Source: Zingiber officinale (Eukaryota; Streptophyta; Magnoliopsida; Zingiberales; Zingiberaceae). Taken from it: 64,000 bases of DNA. The DNA lies in NCBI RefSeq assembly GCF_018446385.1, contig NC_056000.1, positions 74,720,688 through 74,784,687 on the forward strand, in the 5' to 3' direction. Below, piece after piece: positions 22,087 through 33,765 of this stretch. The notes beneath the pieces were generated by a model. The model saw only the letters and a program-made list of their open reading frames with translations. It searched no databases and was not told the origin of the DNA. Positions within the stretch are counted from its first letter, which is position 1; each line of letters opens with the position of its first letter. Made by a program: the position numbers and the translations under genes.

Positions 22087-25000
22087 TTGATTCGAAGCAC
22101 ACCCTTCTTGTGGGTCCTCGACCTCACTAATTATCCTTATGTAAGTGTTTTGGTCCAGAATATATTTGATAATTGGGGTTCAAAGGAACACAACTTCATC
22201 TCCCATGGCAAAAAAAAACTACAATTCACAAAGGTTGATGTTGCACTGATTCTAAGCCTACCCGACAATGGAGACACATTTTCACTTGATTTAAATGAGG
22301 CAACCAGCTAACTATACATGGAGGTTTTCCAAGAGTCTGATTGTTCTGCCAAGCATTTGGAGGAACTCATAACGAAGTCAAGATCAAATGACAAGCTGTA
22401 TTATCAGCTTTATATTCTATATTTTTTTACAATTGTTCTGTTTTGTGGTACTAGCAACTTTGTTAGATTACCTGTGTTATCCCTGATTGATTGTCTAGAT
22501 GATTTTGACAACTTAGCCAGATTTAACTGGTGTAATGTGGTTTACAGTTTCATGACTCCTTAATTGGGGGGCATTGATTTAGAGGTTACATTGAGGCCAA
22601 AATCACAAGTTGCTGATTCAACCCCCAAAGCCCCCTTACTCAAGGGATTTCCAACTATATTGGCAGTAAGTTAGATTATATTTGACTCACAATATTTGGT
22701 CTGAATTATTTTTAATCATTATAATCACATTATAGGTATGGATGAGTGAGCACATCTATTTCATTAATCCAAAGCATCCTGAACTATTTCCTAGAATCAT
22801 TCAATGGAGTTGGCCTAACTTGCAGGATCGAAAAGGAATTTAGATATCTTCACAATGGTATGATATTGTCCACTTTGGGCCTAAGCCCTCATGGTGTTGC
22901 TCTACCCAAAAGGCCTCGTGCCAATGGAGATATCTTTTCTCTTATAAACCCACGATCTTTCCCATGTGTTTTCAATGTGAGACTATGTTTAAAGTCTTGC
23001 AACCCCAACAATCCCCCCCCCCCCCCCCCCCTCAAACAAAGGACCACAGGCTTCCCACGTCTGATCCTCGACCCACCAGGTCTTCCTGCCCCTCGGTCCA
23101 CCCGACCTACTAGGACTTCCTTGCCTAGCCGTAACTAAGACTTCCTGCCTGGTGTCTGGTGCTCTTGATACGAACATAGGAGATCCTACTTTCTTTATTC
23201 GAGGTCAATATTGTATCCACATGGCTCAACCAGACCATAGCTCTTATGCATAGTCGACGGTTAAACCTTCTGGTAGTCCGGGCTCTGATACCAATTGTAG
23301 GATCAAAAAGAAATTTAAATATCTCCACAATGGTATGATATTATCCACTTTGTGCCTAAATCCTCATGATTTTGCTCTTGGGCTCTACCCAAAAGACCTC
23401 ATGTCAATGGAGATATCTTTTCTCTTATAAACTCACGATCTTTCCCATGTGTTTTCAATGTGGGACTATATTTGCAGCCTTGCAACCCCAACATAACTAT
23501 CACGTTGACAAAGTCAAAAAGATGATAGACCATGTGAGTGGTCAGAAAATTATTGTAGATTTAATTCTAGTAGAGTTAGAACTACTTTTGGTATCAGACT
23601 GGTCTCATCCAACTCAAGGATCTAATCTATTAGGCCAAGGTTCTTCACATCATGGTCAAGAAGGTATACCACATTGCCTAGAGAGTTTCAATTACAATGA
23701 GTTCAAGGAAAAGGCAGAACATATTGAAAATTTAAGGCAGCAATTAAATACTGTTGTTCAAATTTTGAAGGATGTTAAAAGGGAGATGGCCATGATCATA
23801 AATAAAAAGGATAATCTCTTATCAACAAAAGATATGTTAATTGTTGATGCCGAAAGTAAAATTAAAGAGATCCAAACTAAGCTACAGATGAAGGAATCTG
23901 AAGATGCACAAGCATCCCCTGCCATGAATAAAGAGGCCACCAACACATACAAGAGTAAAGAGGCTAGCCAGTAAGGGTGTGAGGCCCCTACCAACAACAT
24001 TTGAACAAGGGCCCAAAGAAAAAAAGAACTGGTAGAAAAGTTATATCTGAAGGTAAAGGGAAAGGCAAAGTGATTATTCAACATGTAGATTGAGTAGCTA
24101 CTGTCACATCAACTGTAAGTTCCACCATTTCATCAACTCAACAAATCAAATAGATTCATCTTTAGGAAGTCAAAAATCAAATATTGAAGGTAGGGTTTCA
24201 AGATATATTTAGAAAGAATAAGGATGAATAAAGAGAGTGAGAAAAGCACTCATCTTTTAATCCTCAATGACATTTTTGTCTATGAATTTTGACAACAAGG
24301 GAAGACAACTTTTAAGAAGAATAAAAGCCTATTTATAGAAGATGCATTATTGAAGATTAGTCAATTAAAGTATGTTAGTTGGTAGCGTAGTTGCATCATT
24401 ATGTAAAACATTAATGATTTATGGATTTTAATAATATTAATAGTGGAAAATTATTACTATATTTTTGTTGTTTATGAAGGGTTACGATGCTTCCAGTTTG
24501 GTCCAACTCAATTTTTTCACTAGATATGGAAGATTTATTTACAATCTTTGATTGGATTCAGTGGACACATGGTGATTGCATCAATGCATATTTTTCAAGT
24601 ATTGCACATGAAGGCAAAACCTATGGAAAATCATATTTGTCATCTATCTTTTGTGGAGTTGGCTTTGTTGTAAGTATTTGACTATCGTAAATCATCTTAT
24701 TTATTATTTCTTGAAGTTAGTATTTAAATGAAATGGGTCTTGTTTACATAGAAAATATTTGAGATGATAAAAGAAGAAGTCTTGCAACAAACTTGTCAAA
24801 CTGATGAATATGAAGCCATTAAATATATCTTCTATCTGCTCAATAACAAGATGATCATTGACATCTAATGGTCACCGACATGGAAGAAGGTATATTCATT
24901 CATTATAACTATCTCAGGCATACAGACCATTACACTACTATATTTGAAGCAACTATAAGTATTAAGTTATATATATTTAACACATTAAGCTTTTGATATG

Positions 25001-25371
25001 TATTGAATACTAATGTTAGTTACGTGTAGGTGGAGTTTTTTAAGGGTATAAACAACTTATACTTCGATATGTGGCATCAAGGTCTACGACCTATTTCGTC
25101 AAGAGAGTTTAAAACGATTCAAGTAAATGGCCTAACACAAACCAAATCGTAAGTAATTGTTTACCACCTATAAATTTTTTGAATGCAAATGATTCTTACC
25201 TACTTAAAAAATTTATCTTGCAGGTTAGATTGTGTATTTTTTGTAATGCACTATGCGGAGAGTTTGATGTTTAAGAGATCAACTATATTTAAGCAAACTC
25301 AAATTAAATCTTATAAATTTAGAGTTGGACATAAAATTATGATAGACAAAAACTGGCTCAAGCAAGTGTGA
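22087..25371 (+). pseudogene. Ulp1-like (C48) gene of MULE, copy 1
   Basis: The N-terminal part resembles the plant mobile-domain/DUF1985 region that precedes Ulp1 in these transposon genes: FTKVDVALILSLPDNGDTFS (about 22228-22287), then after one TAG, VRLPVLSLIDCLDDFDNLAR (about 22465-22523) and PELFPRIIQWSWPN (about 22778-22820). The last exon is split by the TRIM at 22821-23493; the frame continues after it as NYHVDKVKKMIDHV. A coiled-coil stretch (23690-23900) follows, then a C48 C-terminal piece, LDCVFFVMHYAESL, at 25224-25265 carrying the catalytic Cys. The usual DCG is DCV here and no catalytic His segment is recognisable. It would have been a SUMO-protease-like cysteine peptidase; now broken. 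Confidence 0.75.
22821..23493 (-). mobile_element. TRIM-like miniature LTR retrotransposon, 673 bp
   Basis: LTRs are 22821-23010 (190 bp, starts TGCAGGATC, ends CCCCAACA) and 23296-23493 (198 bp, starts TGTAGGATC, ends CCCCAACA). The flanking 5 bp duplication is TAACT at 22816-22820 and 23494-23498. A PBS complement GCTCTGATACCA lies at 23282-23293, 2 bp from the right LTR, so transcription is minus. The polypurine tract is a run of about 18 G (minus) next to the left LTR. The 285 bp internal region codes for nothing. It inserted into an exon of the Ulp1-like gene. Confidence 0.93.
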
Positions 25372-25479
25372 TTGTTGTCTATATGCATACTTAAATATAC
25401 ATATGTAAAAAAAATTGTGATATGATGCTGTTATGATACAAAAACTTGTGATATGATTTTATTATGATAAAAAAAATTG

Positions 25480-28400
25480 TTTATATCAAATTATGATATT
25501 ATATTTTTCATATCAGGCCCACTGTGGGCTTAATATTTTTTATATCAGATCCAGCGTGGAATTGATATTATCTCACATCAGGCCCACCCGTGAGCTTGAT
25601 ATTTTCCCATATCAGACTCACGTTCTGGCTGAAATGTATCATAAGATTAGATCGGCTTCTAAAAGATCTAAATCAACAATAAATGGTACTGTTGGAGTCC
25701 TTGATGCATCAAAAATCCACATAAATTAATTTGGGTATAATCTGACATCTCTAGGTTCATCAGTGAATTTTGACTAAAATCAACTAATGGACCTAGAATA
25801 GTTAGATTTCACCAAAACATCAATCAATGAGAAGGATTGAGCGAGGAGAAGGTAGATATGGTGTCAGACCTAGGTTCTAACCACTGTCAATGAAGTTCTT
25901 GTGTTGTGCCATTTAGCACGGAACAGTGTAGTTGCTGGAATTCAATGAACAACACACACTTTCAAGTTTTAATTTACAAGCACAACAAAATCCTATTTTT
26001 TTTAGGTCGTAACTTAGAGTTGAAACTTAATTTACAACCCTATTTGTTATTTAGGAAATAATTCAACTATACAATTCTCACATCAGGATTAAAAGGACCT
26101 AATATTTTTCCATATCAGGCCCATCTTGGGCTTGATATTATCTCACATTAGGTCCACCAGTGGGCCTACTATTTTCCCATATCGAGCTCACGTTCCGGTT
26201 GAAATTTATTATAAGATTAGATTAGCTCTAGAGAGATCTAAATCAATAATAGACGGCACCGTTGGAGTCTTCGATGCATTAGAAAGCCACAGGAATTAAT
26301 TTGGGTACAATCTAACCTCTCTATGTCCATCAGTGGATTTTAACCAAAATCCACTAATGGACATAGGGTAGTTAGATTTCACCAAAATATCAATCAATGG
26401 GAAGGGTTGAGTGAGGAGAAGGTAGATATGGTGTTAAACCTAGGTTCTAACCACTATCAATGAAGTTCTTGTGTAGTGTCATTTGGCACAGAACAGTGCA
26501 GTTGTTACAATTCAATAAACAGTACATACTTTTGAGTTTTAATTTACAAGCATAACAAAAAGGGCATGATTATAACTCTATTTGTTATTCAAGAAATAAT
26601 TTAACTATATAATTCTCACATCAAGATTAAAAAGGCATGATATTTTCTCATATCATACCCACCATTGGGCCTGATATGATCTCATATTAGGCTCAACGTG
26701 GGCCTAATATTTTCCCATATCAGGCCCAACTTGGGTCTGATATTATCTCACAACAGGTCCATTGTGGGCCTGATATTTTCTCATATCAGGCCCACATTTT
26801 GGTTGAAATTTATTGTAAGATTATATCAGCTCCAGAGAGATCTAAATCAACAATAGACGGCACCGTTGGAGTCCTTGATGCATCATAAAGTCACAAGAAT
26901 TGATTTGGATGCAATCTGACCTCTCTAAGTCCATTAGTGGGTTTTGATCAAAATTCACTGATAGACCTAGTGTAGTCAGATTTCACCAAAATATTAATCA
27001 ATAGGAAGGGCAGAGTGAGGAGAAGATAGATATGGTGTCAAACCTAGGTTCTAACCACTGTCAATGAAGTTCTTGTATCATGCCATTTGGCACAGAATAG
27101 TGCAGCTATTGGAATTTAATGAATAGCACACACTTTCGAGTTTTAATTTACAAGCACAACAAAACCCTATTTTTTTAAATCGTAACTTAGAGTTGAAACT
27201 CAATTTATAACCCTATTTGTATTCAGGAAATAATTTAACTATATAATTCTCACATCAGGATTAAAAAGAGCCTAATATTTTTTTATATTAGGCCCACGTT
27301 GGTCTTGATATGGTGTCATATCAGGCTCATGTTGGGCCTGATATGTCATATCAAGCCCACGTTCTAGCTGAAAATTTATCAGGAAATAATTCAACTATAC
27401 AATTCTCACATCAAATTAAGAAGGGCCTGATATTTTTCCATATCAGGCTCATCGTTGAGCCTGATATGATCTCATATCATGCCCTCCGTAGGCCTGATAT
27501 TATCTCACATCAGGCCCACTATGGGTCCGATATTTTTTTATATCAAGCTCATGTTTTGGCTGAAATTTATCGTAAGATTAGATCGACTCCAGATAGATCT
27601 AAATCAATAATAGATCGCACTGTTGGAGTCCTTGATGCATCAGAAACCCACAGGAATTATTTGGGTACAATCTGACCTCTCTATGTCCATCAATAGATTT
27701 TAACCAAAATCCACTAATGGACATAGGATAGTTAGATTTCACCAAAATATCAATCAATGGGAAGGGTTGAGTGAGGAGAAGGTAGATATGGTGTTAAACC
27801 TAGGTTCTAACCACTGTCAATGAAGTTCTTGTATAGTATCATTTGGCACAGAATAGTGCAATTGCTACAATTCAATTATTAGTAGATACTTTTGAGTTTT
27901 AATTTACAAGCACAACAAAAAGGGCATGATTACAACCCTACTTGTTATTCAAGAAATAATTTAACTATATTATTCTCACATCAGGATTAAAAAAGGCATG
28001 ATATTTTCTCATATCAGACCCACCATTGGGCCTGATATGATCCCATATTAGGCTTAATGTGGGCCTAATATTTTTCCATATCAGGCCCATCTTGGGCCTG
28101 ATATTATCTCACATTAGGTCCACTGTGGGCCTGATATTTTCTCATATCAGACCCACATTTTGGTTGAAATTTATTGTAAGATCATATTAGCTCCAGAGAG
28201 ATCTAAATCAACAATAAACGGCACCGTTGGAGCCCTTGATGCATCAGAAAGCCACATGAATTGATTTGGATGAAATCTGACCTCTCTATGTTCATTAGTG
28301 GGTTTTGATTAAAATTCACTGATGGACCTAGTGTAGTTAGATTTCACCAAAATATCAATTAATAAGAAGGGCAGAGTGAGGAGAAGATAGATATGATGTC

Positions 28401-28740
28401 AAACCTAGGTTCTAACCACTGTCAATGAAGTTCTTGTGTCGTGCCATTTGGCACAGAACAGTGCAGCTGCTGGAATTTAATGAACATCTCACACTTTCGA
28501 GTTTTAATTTACAAGCACAACAAAACCCTATTTCTTTATCTCGTAACTTAGAGTTGAAACTTAATTTACAATCCTATTTGTTATTCAGGAAATAATTTAA
28601 CTATACAATTCTCACATCAAGATTAAAAAGAGCCTAATATTTTTCTATATCAAGCCCACCGTTGAGCCTGATATGATCCCATATCAGGTCCAACGTGGAC
28701 CTGACACGTTCTAGCAAAAACTTATAATAATTTAGTCATA
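25480..28740 (-). repeat. Right inner subterminal repeat array (inverted)
   Basis: About five copies of the MULE subterminal module in inverted orientation. The landmark GGAGTCCTTGATGCATC (or close variant) recurs near 25691, 26263, 26868, 27625 and 28235, giving spacing of about 570-760 bp. Pairs of copies share unusual variants (for example AAAGGGCATGAT at about 26560 and 27919), implying later duplication of a block of about 1.3 kb. Open frames here (25493-25729, 27310-27675) are repeat translations. Confidence 0.9.
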
Positions 28741-28789
28741 ACTTATAAATGAAACCCAATTTACAAGCACCCACTTTGAAATATCTAGA

Positions 28790-29010
28790 CAATTGTAGTT
28801 TTACATTCCCTACCAAACTTTTTTTCATATAACAATGGATGTAATACATACAAAGATGATCCAAGTAACAACGCTATACAAAAATGTAGATTTACATTAC
28901 ATTACAACACTGGATATACTACATATAATACATATAAAGATTATCAAAGTAACACCACTTTATAAAATTGTAGCTTTACATTCCCTACCTAACAATTTTT
29001 CTTGCAACAC
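28790..29010. repeat. Degenerate tandem repeat, unit about 70-100 bp
   Basis: The word GTAG.TTTACATT followed by CCCTACC.AAC and ACA.TGGAT occurs about three times (28796, 28890, 28972). It lies between the inner unit and the Ulp1-like gene on the minus strand. Confidence 0.6.
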
Positions 29011-29089
29011 TGGATAATTAATTTAATTTTATGCAGAACATATCCCTCAAGATTGATGCTAGTACATCAATTCTAAATTTTTTTTCATG

Positions 29090-31620
29090 TCTCCTTGATT
29101 GAATTCATCTCTAAATCATATAGCAGACATCGAATGTATTGCATCACAAAGAAGCCACAATCAACGTTGTAAATAACATCAGTAGTTTAATCTTTTATAT
29201 TTAATATACAATTGTTATATTCAATTGTTTCTCATTTACTTACCTGCCTTCTTGTTGTAGACATTCTATTGTGAGAGAAACTCATTTGTTCAATGGATGA
29301 TAACTTTCTAAATATGGATGAATAGCAACAAGTTGCTCATGAGTGTATTGTTTTATCTCCGACACCTATAAGAATGAACAAACAATTTATCAAATGAACA
29401 TCAACTATAATTTTTAATTTATACTGCAATACTAACATACACATGAATATTGGATGTTCACCGCTGATTCAAACTCATATTTTGATTTAGAGATACTTGC
29501 AAGAGAATTATAATGATTGAAAGTCATTACTTTAGTGTCCACCAACAACAAGTGAAAGTGTGCACTATTAGTGAACAAAAGTATAAAATTATATCTAACC
29601 CCTTCATCTTCAATATCTGTCTTTATCACTTGTTGCATGCCAAACTTTATTGCGGAATTTTTTGCAATTACAAATATGCAAAGACATATTTACTTAACAA
29701 AATAATAAAATATATTATAATATTATATATTATCAAATCATTTAAATTCCTTACAATGAAGAAGGTGAAACGATATATAGACTTGTGATATATGGTCTAC
29801 CAGACGAGGATGTCCCCCTAAACAAAATTTTACAATAGGTGTCAATTAACTCCCCTTTTGTAAATATCTCTCCATTCACACAAGATAAAAAGAAAGTCAC
29901 AGTTAAACCAAAGGGTGATTCCTCCCAAATAAAATAAGTTGTACACCTGCAAAGTAAATCAATTACTAAGGAAGGACCCAGATAATTTTCATAAATTTTC
30001 ACTGGATTAAGTAGACTATGTATTTCAGAATTCACACTGCTATACTTTAGGTTTTCCAATTGTTTTAATATGTAGGCCGCATCTTTGTCTTGTTTTTTCT
30101 TCTTCAAAGTCTTAAATTGCTTCTTCACATACTATGACTAGAAACATTAAACACATTTAATTAATAATTTAAATCTAACATCTAAAACTAATTAATATGT
30201 ATATACACACTTACGGCAATGGCTTGTTTTCTCATTTTATTGAGTTGCGCAATCCTAAGTGCATCCTTTTTCGCCTCTTCTTCGGAATTGTCTTCCGACA
30301 TTGAGATAATCTTTGCTTCTTCTTCCATATCATTCCCATCAAGTTTTCCTTTCCCCCTGTCCATAACATCTTTAGCTTCACCTTCTTTTATAATTTTTTC
30401 AGTCTCTTCTACTGCTATGATGTTCTCGATAGGCTTGTATATTTGTATTTTACTCTACTTCCTCTTAGGTAAAAGTTTTTGCTACAATGAACTATCAATT
30501 GGAGTATCCCTATAATCATACTAACTATGGTCACATACTCTCCTACTCCTTGTTCCAAAAGTAACTAGGTCTTGTGGATCGACTACACGCTCACTTAATT
30601 GACCTTGTATGCCTTTATTTTCTATTATTTCAATTATTTTTTTTACCCTTTCATTCAGATGCATGTTCTCCAATGTTAGCTCCTTGATTTGGTTTGCTTG
30701 ATGATACATTTAAGACATTCCTTATTACCTTGCCATCCAACTTCAGTGTCATCTAATTGTGCTGTCTCCATTAGACGTGGAATATCATCAATCAAATCAC
30801 GGTTCTCAACCAATATTTTTTCAAATTGGGTAGGGATTAATTCAATCATAATCTTTATAATTATAAAAACAAATGTAATAAATTATATATTTACTTTGAA
30901 TAGGTGACAGTCTTCAATATTTACCTCTTCAGGTGATACTCGGTCTAACAAGGTCCTCATCTTACTAACATGTAAAGAAATATTCCTCCACTTATTTATT
31001 CGTGCTCTTTCAATATTGTATGATTTTTGGATTGGAACATGCTCCAAAAACCATGCCTTATTCATCATAATAAGTGTTACATAATCATAAATATACACAA
31101 AATATTATCAAATTTAACATAAAAATTATACTCACAAGCAAAAGACCAGTAAATCCCTTTAGGTAAGGGAGTGTGATGGTCTTGGAGTCATATGTCTGAG
31201 TTGATAAAAGTAAATCCCCAATCATAGCTAATTGTGGAGCCATAAATTGATGGATGGCTTCAATCTAGTTGAATCTACCAAGATTCTCAAAATTATCCAC
31301 TTATCTATAAGAACTAAAGGCATAAACTATAAGAACTAAAGGAAGTTTATGCATACTAGAAGAAAATAAGACACAAATAAATATATATATATATATATAT
31401 AATGTAAAATTTGCAAAATAATAAACCATCAGCATGTGCTTCAATTCTATTGGAATAAAATTTCATCAACTCCTCAATTCTTGATCTGATTATGGGTTGT
31501 TATTTGAGAAGTGAGTAAGAAAGAGGTCACCCGATGCTTAATTTAAATTCATAGGAACCGAAGTACCTCGGCATGTAATACCAAGCAATAAAGATACGTC
31601 TCTTCGTGTAAATACAACAG
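29090..31620 (-). pseudogene. Ulp1-like (C48) gene of MULE, copy 2
   Basis: Minus-strand order: FTRRDVSLLLGITCRGTSVP (about 31610-31550), matching the FTKVDVALILSL segment of copy 1; SKTITLPYLKGFTGLL (about 31185-31140) with a GTGAGT donor; AWFLEHVPIQKSYNIERARI (about 31060-31000); a Glu/Lys-rich coil (30709-30521); MSEDNSEEEAKKDALRIAQL (about 30303-30244); and a C48 region with SLVIDLL and GELIDTYCKILF. The catalytic His lies in AHFHLLLVDTKVMTF (about 29560-29520), and the catalytic Cys in VDCGFFVMQYI (29166-29134). Segments are in different frames with plausible GT-AG junctions between some. The Asp partner of the triad is not obvious (FNHYNSL). Less damaged than copy 1, but stops near 31540 and elsewhere argue for decay. 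Confidence 0.75.
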
Positions 31621-32079
31621 GTACACCTAAAAATTTCAAATTAATAGTTATATTGTATGATATTTTTTTTGCACGCCAAAATGAAAAAAAATAAAACATT
31701 AAATTTCTAAAACTATTTGGTGCTTAAGATTAAAAACTGGGAGTTGTACATGAGAATCTAAAGGTTTGAGATGTTAAATCTTAATTTTGAAATATATTGA
31801 CCAATATACTACGGATATACTGAATTTTTTTGTATGTCCAAGAAAACACAAAAGGGGGATTGTTTGATAATTGCTATGTATCGATCATATAAAATAGCAG
31901 ATTCATGATGCCTTCCTTTAATTGTGGATGGTCAAAACAACGATTAAAGTGACCTAACACACTGTTCTAATATAGTTTCTGGCCAAAATCAACTATAGCC
32001 TACAATTATTACAAATTCAATTTATTAACAACAACATTTAAACTGATGAAATGTTTTCCAAATCGAGATGCACATTATT

Positions 32080-32245
32080 CTGGAGGACATGATATGATCT
32101 CATATCAGGCCTAACGTGAGTCTGATATGGTAAAATATCAGGCCCAACGTGAGCCTGATATGATCGGTTAGGCCTGATATGAGATTATATCAGGTCCACA
32201 TTGGGCGTGATATTTTACCATATCAGGCCCAACGTGATGATCACA
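32080..32245 (-). repeat. Short outer right block of palindromic MULE words
   Basis: Six or so GGCCTGATATG / CATATCAGGCC words in 165 bp, the small right-hand counterpart of the left outer array. Flanks 32246-32597 show no gene. Confidence 0.85.
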
Positions 32246-32597
32246 TATCCTATGGTTTCTGAATATATCCTATGGGTTTCTAAGATGAACAAGTTCATGA
32301 TACTTACCTTTGTTGCCGCAGCTTCTTGCTTCATTCTGAAAGGAGAGTATTTACGACAAACAAATCTCTAAATACTTGAATGGAGAGACCTCTGTGTGGA
32401 TTTCGTCGGAGACCCTTAACGTCCGTTGCCTTAGATGTGTGGATTTCATCGGAAAACCTTGACATCACCTTAAAGGGACATACTGTGTGAATTCTGTCGA
32501 GAACCCTGGACGTCGGGACACACGAAGCCTAGGTTTCAGTGGGGGACAATGACCATGGATTTCCATGAGGTAAGAAAGAGGGGAATGAGTCTAGCAT

Positions 32598-32807
32598 GCA
32601 TCCGAACTATTTTATTAATTTTAAATTTAAAGCAAAACAAATGTGGCTCGGATGTATTAAAAAAATGACGTCTAAAGAGAGGAGATTTAGGAGGTTGGCG
32701 GGACTGATAGGAAGGGAATAACACTATTTTTGTGCTCTTTTTGGTAATTTTGAAACTAGGGTATTTATTTTGGTAAATAAAAATGACCACTCCTTTTGAT
32801 AAAAAAA
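32598..32807 (-). repeat. Right terminal inverted repeat of composite MULE
   Basis: Inverted counterpart of 15217-15435. It is followed by AATTTTTTT (32808-32816), a possible target duplication. Confidence 0.85.
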
Positions 32808-33145
32808 AATTTTTTTAACAGGAGCTTTAGAATAATTTGTTCAACCTCACCGACCCGACACTTCACCTTATCTTCACTTGCTCACTCTAAATCTCACTCT
32901 CAATCAAGAGAGAACAAATAAACTCTCATGGTCCATAATAGTAATTCAAAACTTAATTAATTAAAATAAAGTATTTGCAATTGTTATTTTAGAATCTTTT
33001 ATTAAATTGCTTTGCACATAAGAAAACTGTGATATCATAATTTAAATCAGAATCATGGGCTAAGATAATATACCACAGAAACATTTTATTTGGTATATGC
33101 TTGCCTCACCTCTGAAATAAAAATAAATATATATGTGTATATAGC

Positions 33146-33292
33146 CATCAACCATGTTTTCAATCATATCATGTTTTGGTTTTTCTTGCTATGCAAAAAA
33201 AAAAAAAAACAAACAAACAAATAGAAACAAAACAAAACAATTTAAGTAGTAGAAGAAAGAAGATTATATATGTGGGAATATACTTGATGAAA

Positions 33293-33371
<79 letters not shown>

Positions 33372-33625
33372 CTTATTTTATTATTACTAATAGTTTTTTT
33401 TGATATTATTTTATTATATATGAAGAAATATACTTGATGAAAAGTAATATATAATGGATCGATCTTTAGGCATCAACCATGTTTTCAATCATATCATGTT
33501 TTGGTTTTTCTTGCTATGCAAAAAAAAAACAAACAAATTAAAAACAAAACAAAACAATTTAAGTAGTAGAAGAAATAAGATTATATATATATATATAAGG
33601 GAATATACTTGATGAAAATTATTCA
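33146..33625. repeat. 325-bp local duplication containing an (AT)n microsatellite
   Basis: CATCAACCATGTTTTCAATC starts at 33146 and 33471. The copies share TTGCTATGCAAAAAAA, AACAAAACAATTTAAGTAGT and GGGAATATACTTGATGAAAA. The first copy contains an (AT) run of about 75 bp at 33294-33369. Sequence from 32817 to 33760 otherwise holds no recognisable gene. Confidence 0.9.
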
Positions 33626-33765
33626 TTCAACAATTTGTGTTATATTCTTATTGTATTAGAATACAACATTGACCTATGATATGGATATATATGGTGCTAG
33701 ATCCACTCTATATATATATGAATTTGTTAAATAACTAAAGCTTAACTTTCATATTATATTGTAAG

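Larger units (their letters stand above)
20256..28794 (+). mobile_element. Inner inverted-repeat unit nested in MULE
   Basis: The ends are inverted: left TTTAGATATTTCAAAGTTGG, AGTTATGACTAAATTATGAT and TAAGTTTCAGCTATAAC (20260-20342) match the reverse complement of 28715-28794. Inside come an inverted pair of subterminal arrays (20340-21700 and 25480-28740) and one Ulp1-like gene on the plus strand. It sits exactly between the end of the transposase gene and the end of the minus-strand Ulp1-like gene, as expected if a shorter related element inserted between two convergent genes. No clear target duplication was found at its edges, so arm rearrangement within one element remains possible. Confidence 0.65.
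15217..32807 (+). mobile_element. Composite 17.6 kb MULE carrying transposase and two Ulp1-like genes
   Basis: The ends are inverted repeats of about 210 bp (15222-15435 against 32598-32806), which align through ACAAAAGAAGTGG / ATCAAAAGGAGTGG, TTATTCCCTTCCTA, CCAACCTCCTAAATC and TAGTTCGGATGCA. A possible 9 bp target duplication AATTTTTTT lies at 15208-15216 and 32808-32816, but it is low-complexity. Content in order: subterminal array (about 16.0-17.8 kb), mudrA-type transposase (+), an inner inverted-repeat unit (20.26-28.79 kb) with a Ulp1-like gene (+), a second Ulp1-like gene (-), a short repeat block, right TIR. Ulp1-carrying MULEs are known in plants (Kaonashi-type elements). Every gene in it shows damage. 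Confidence 0.85.
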
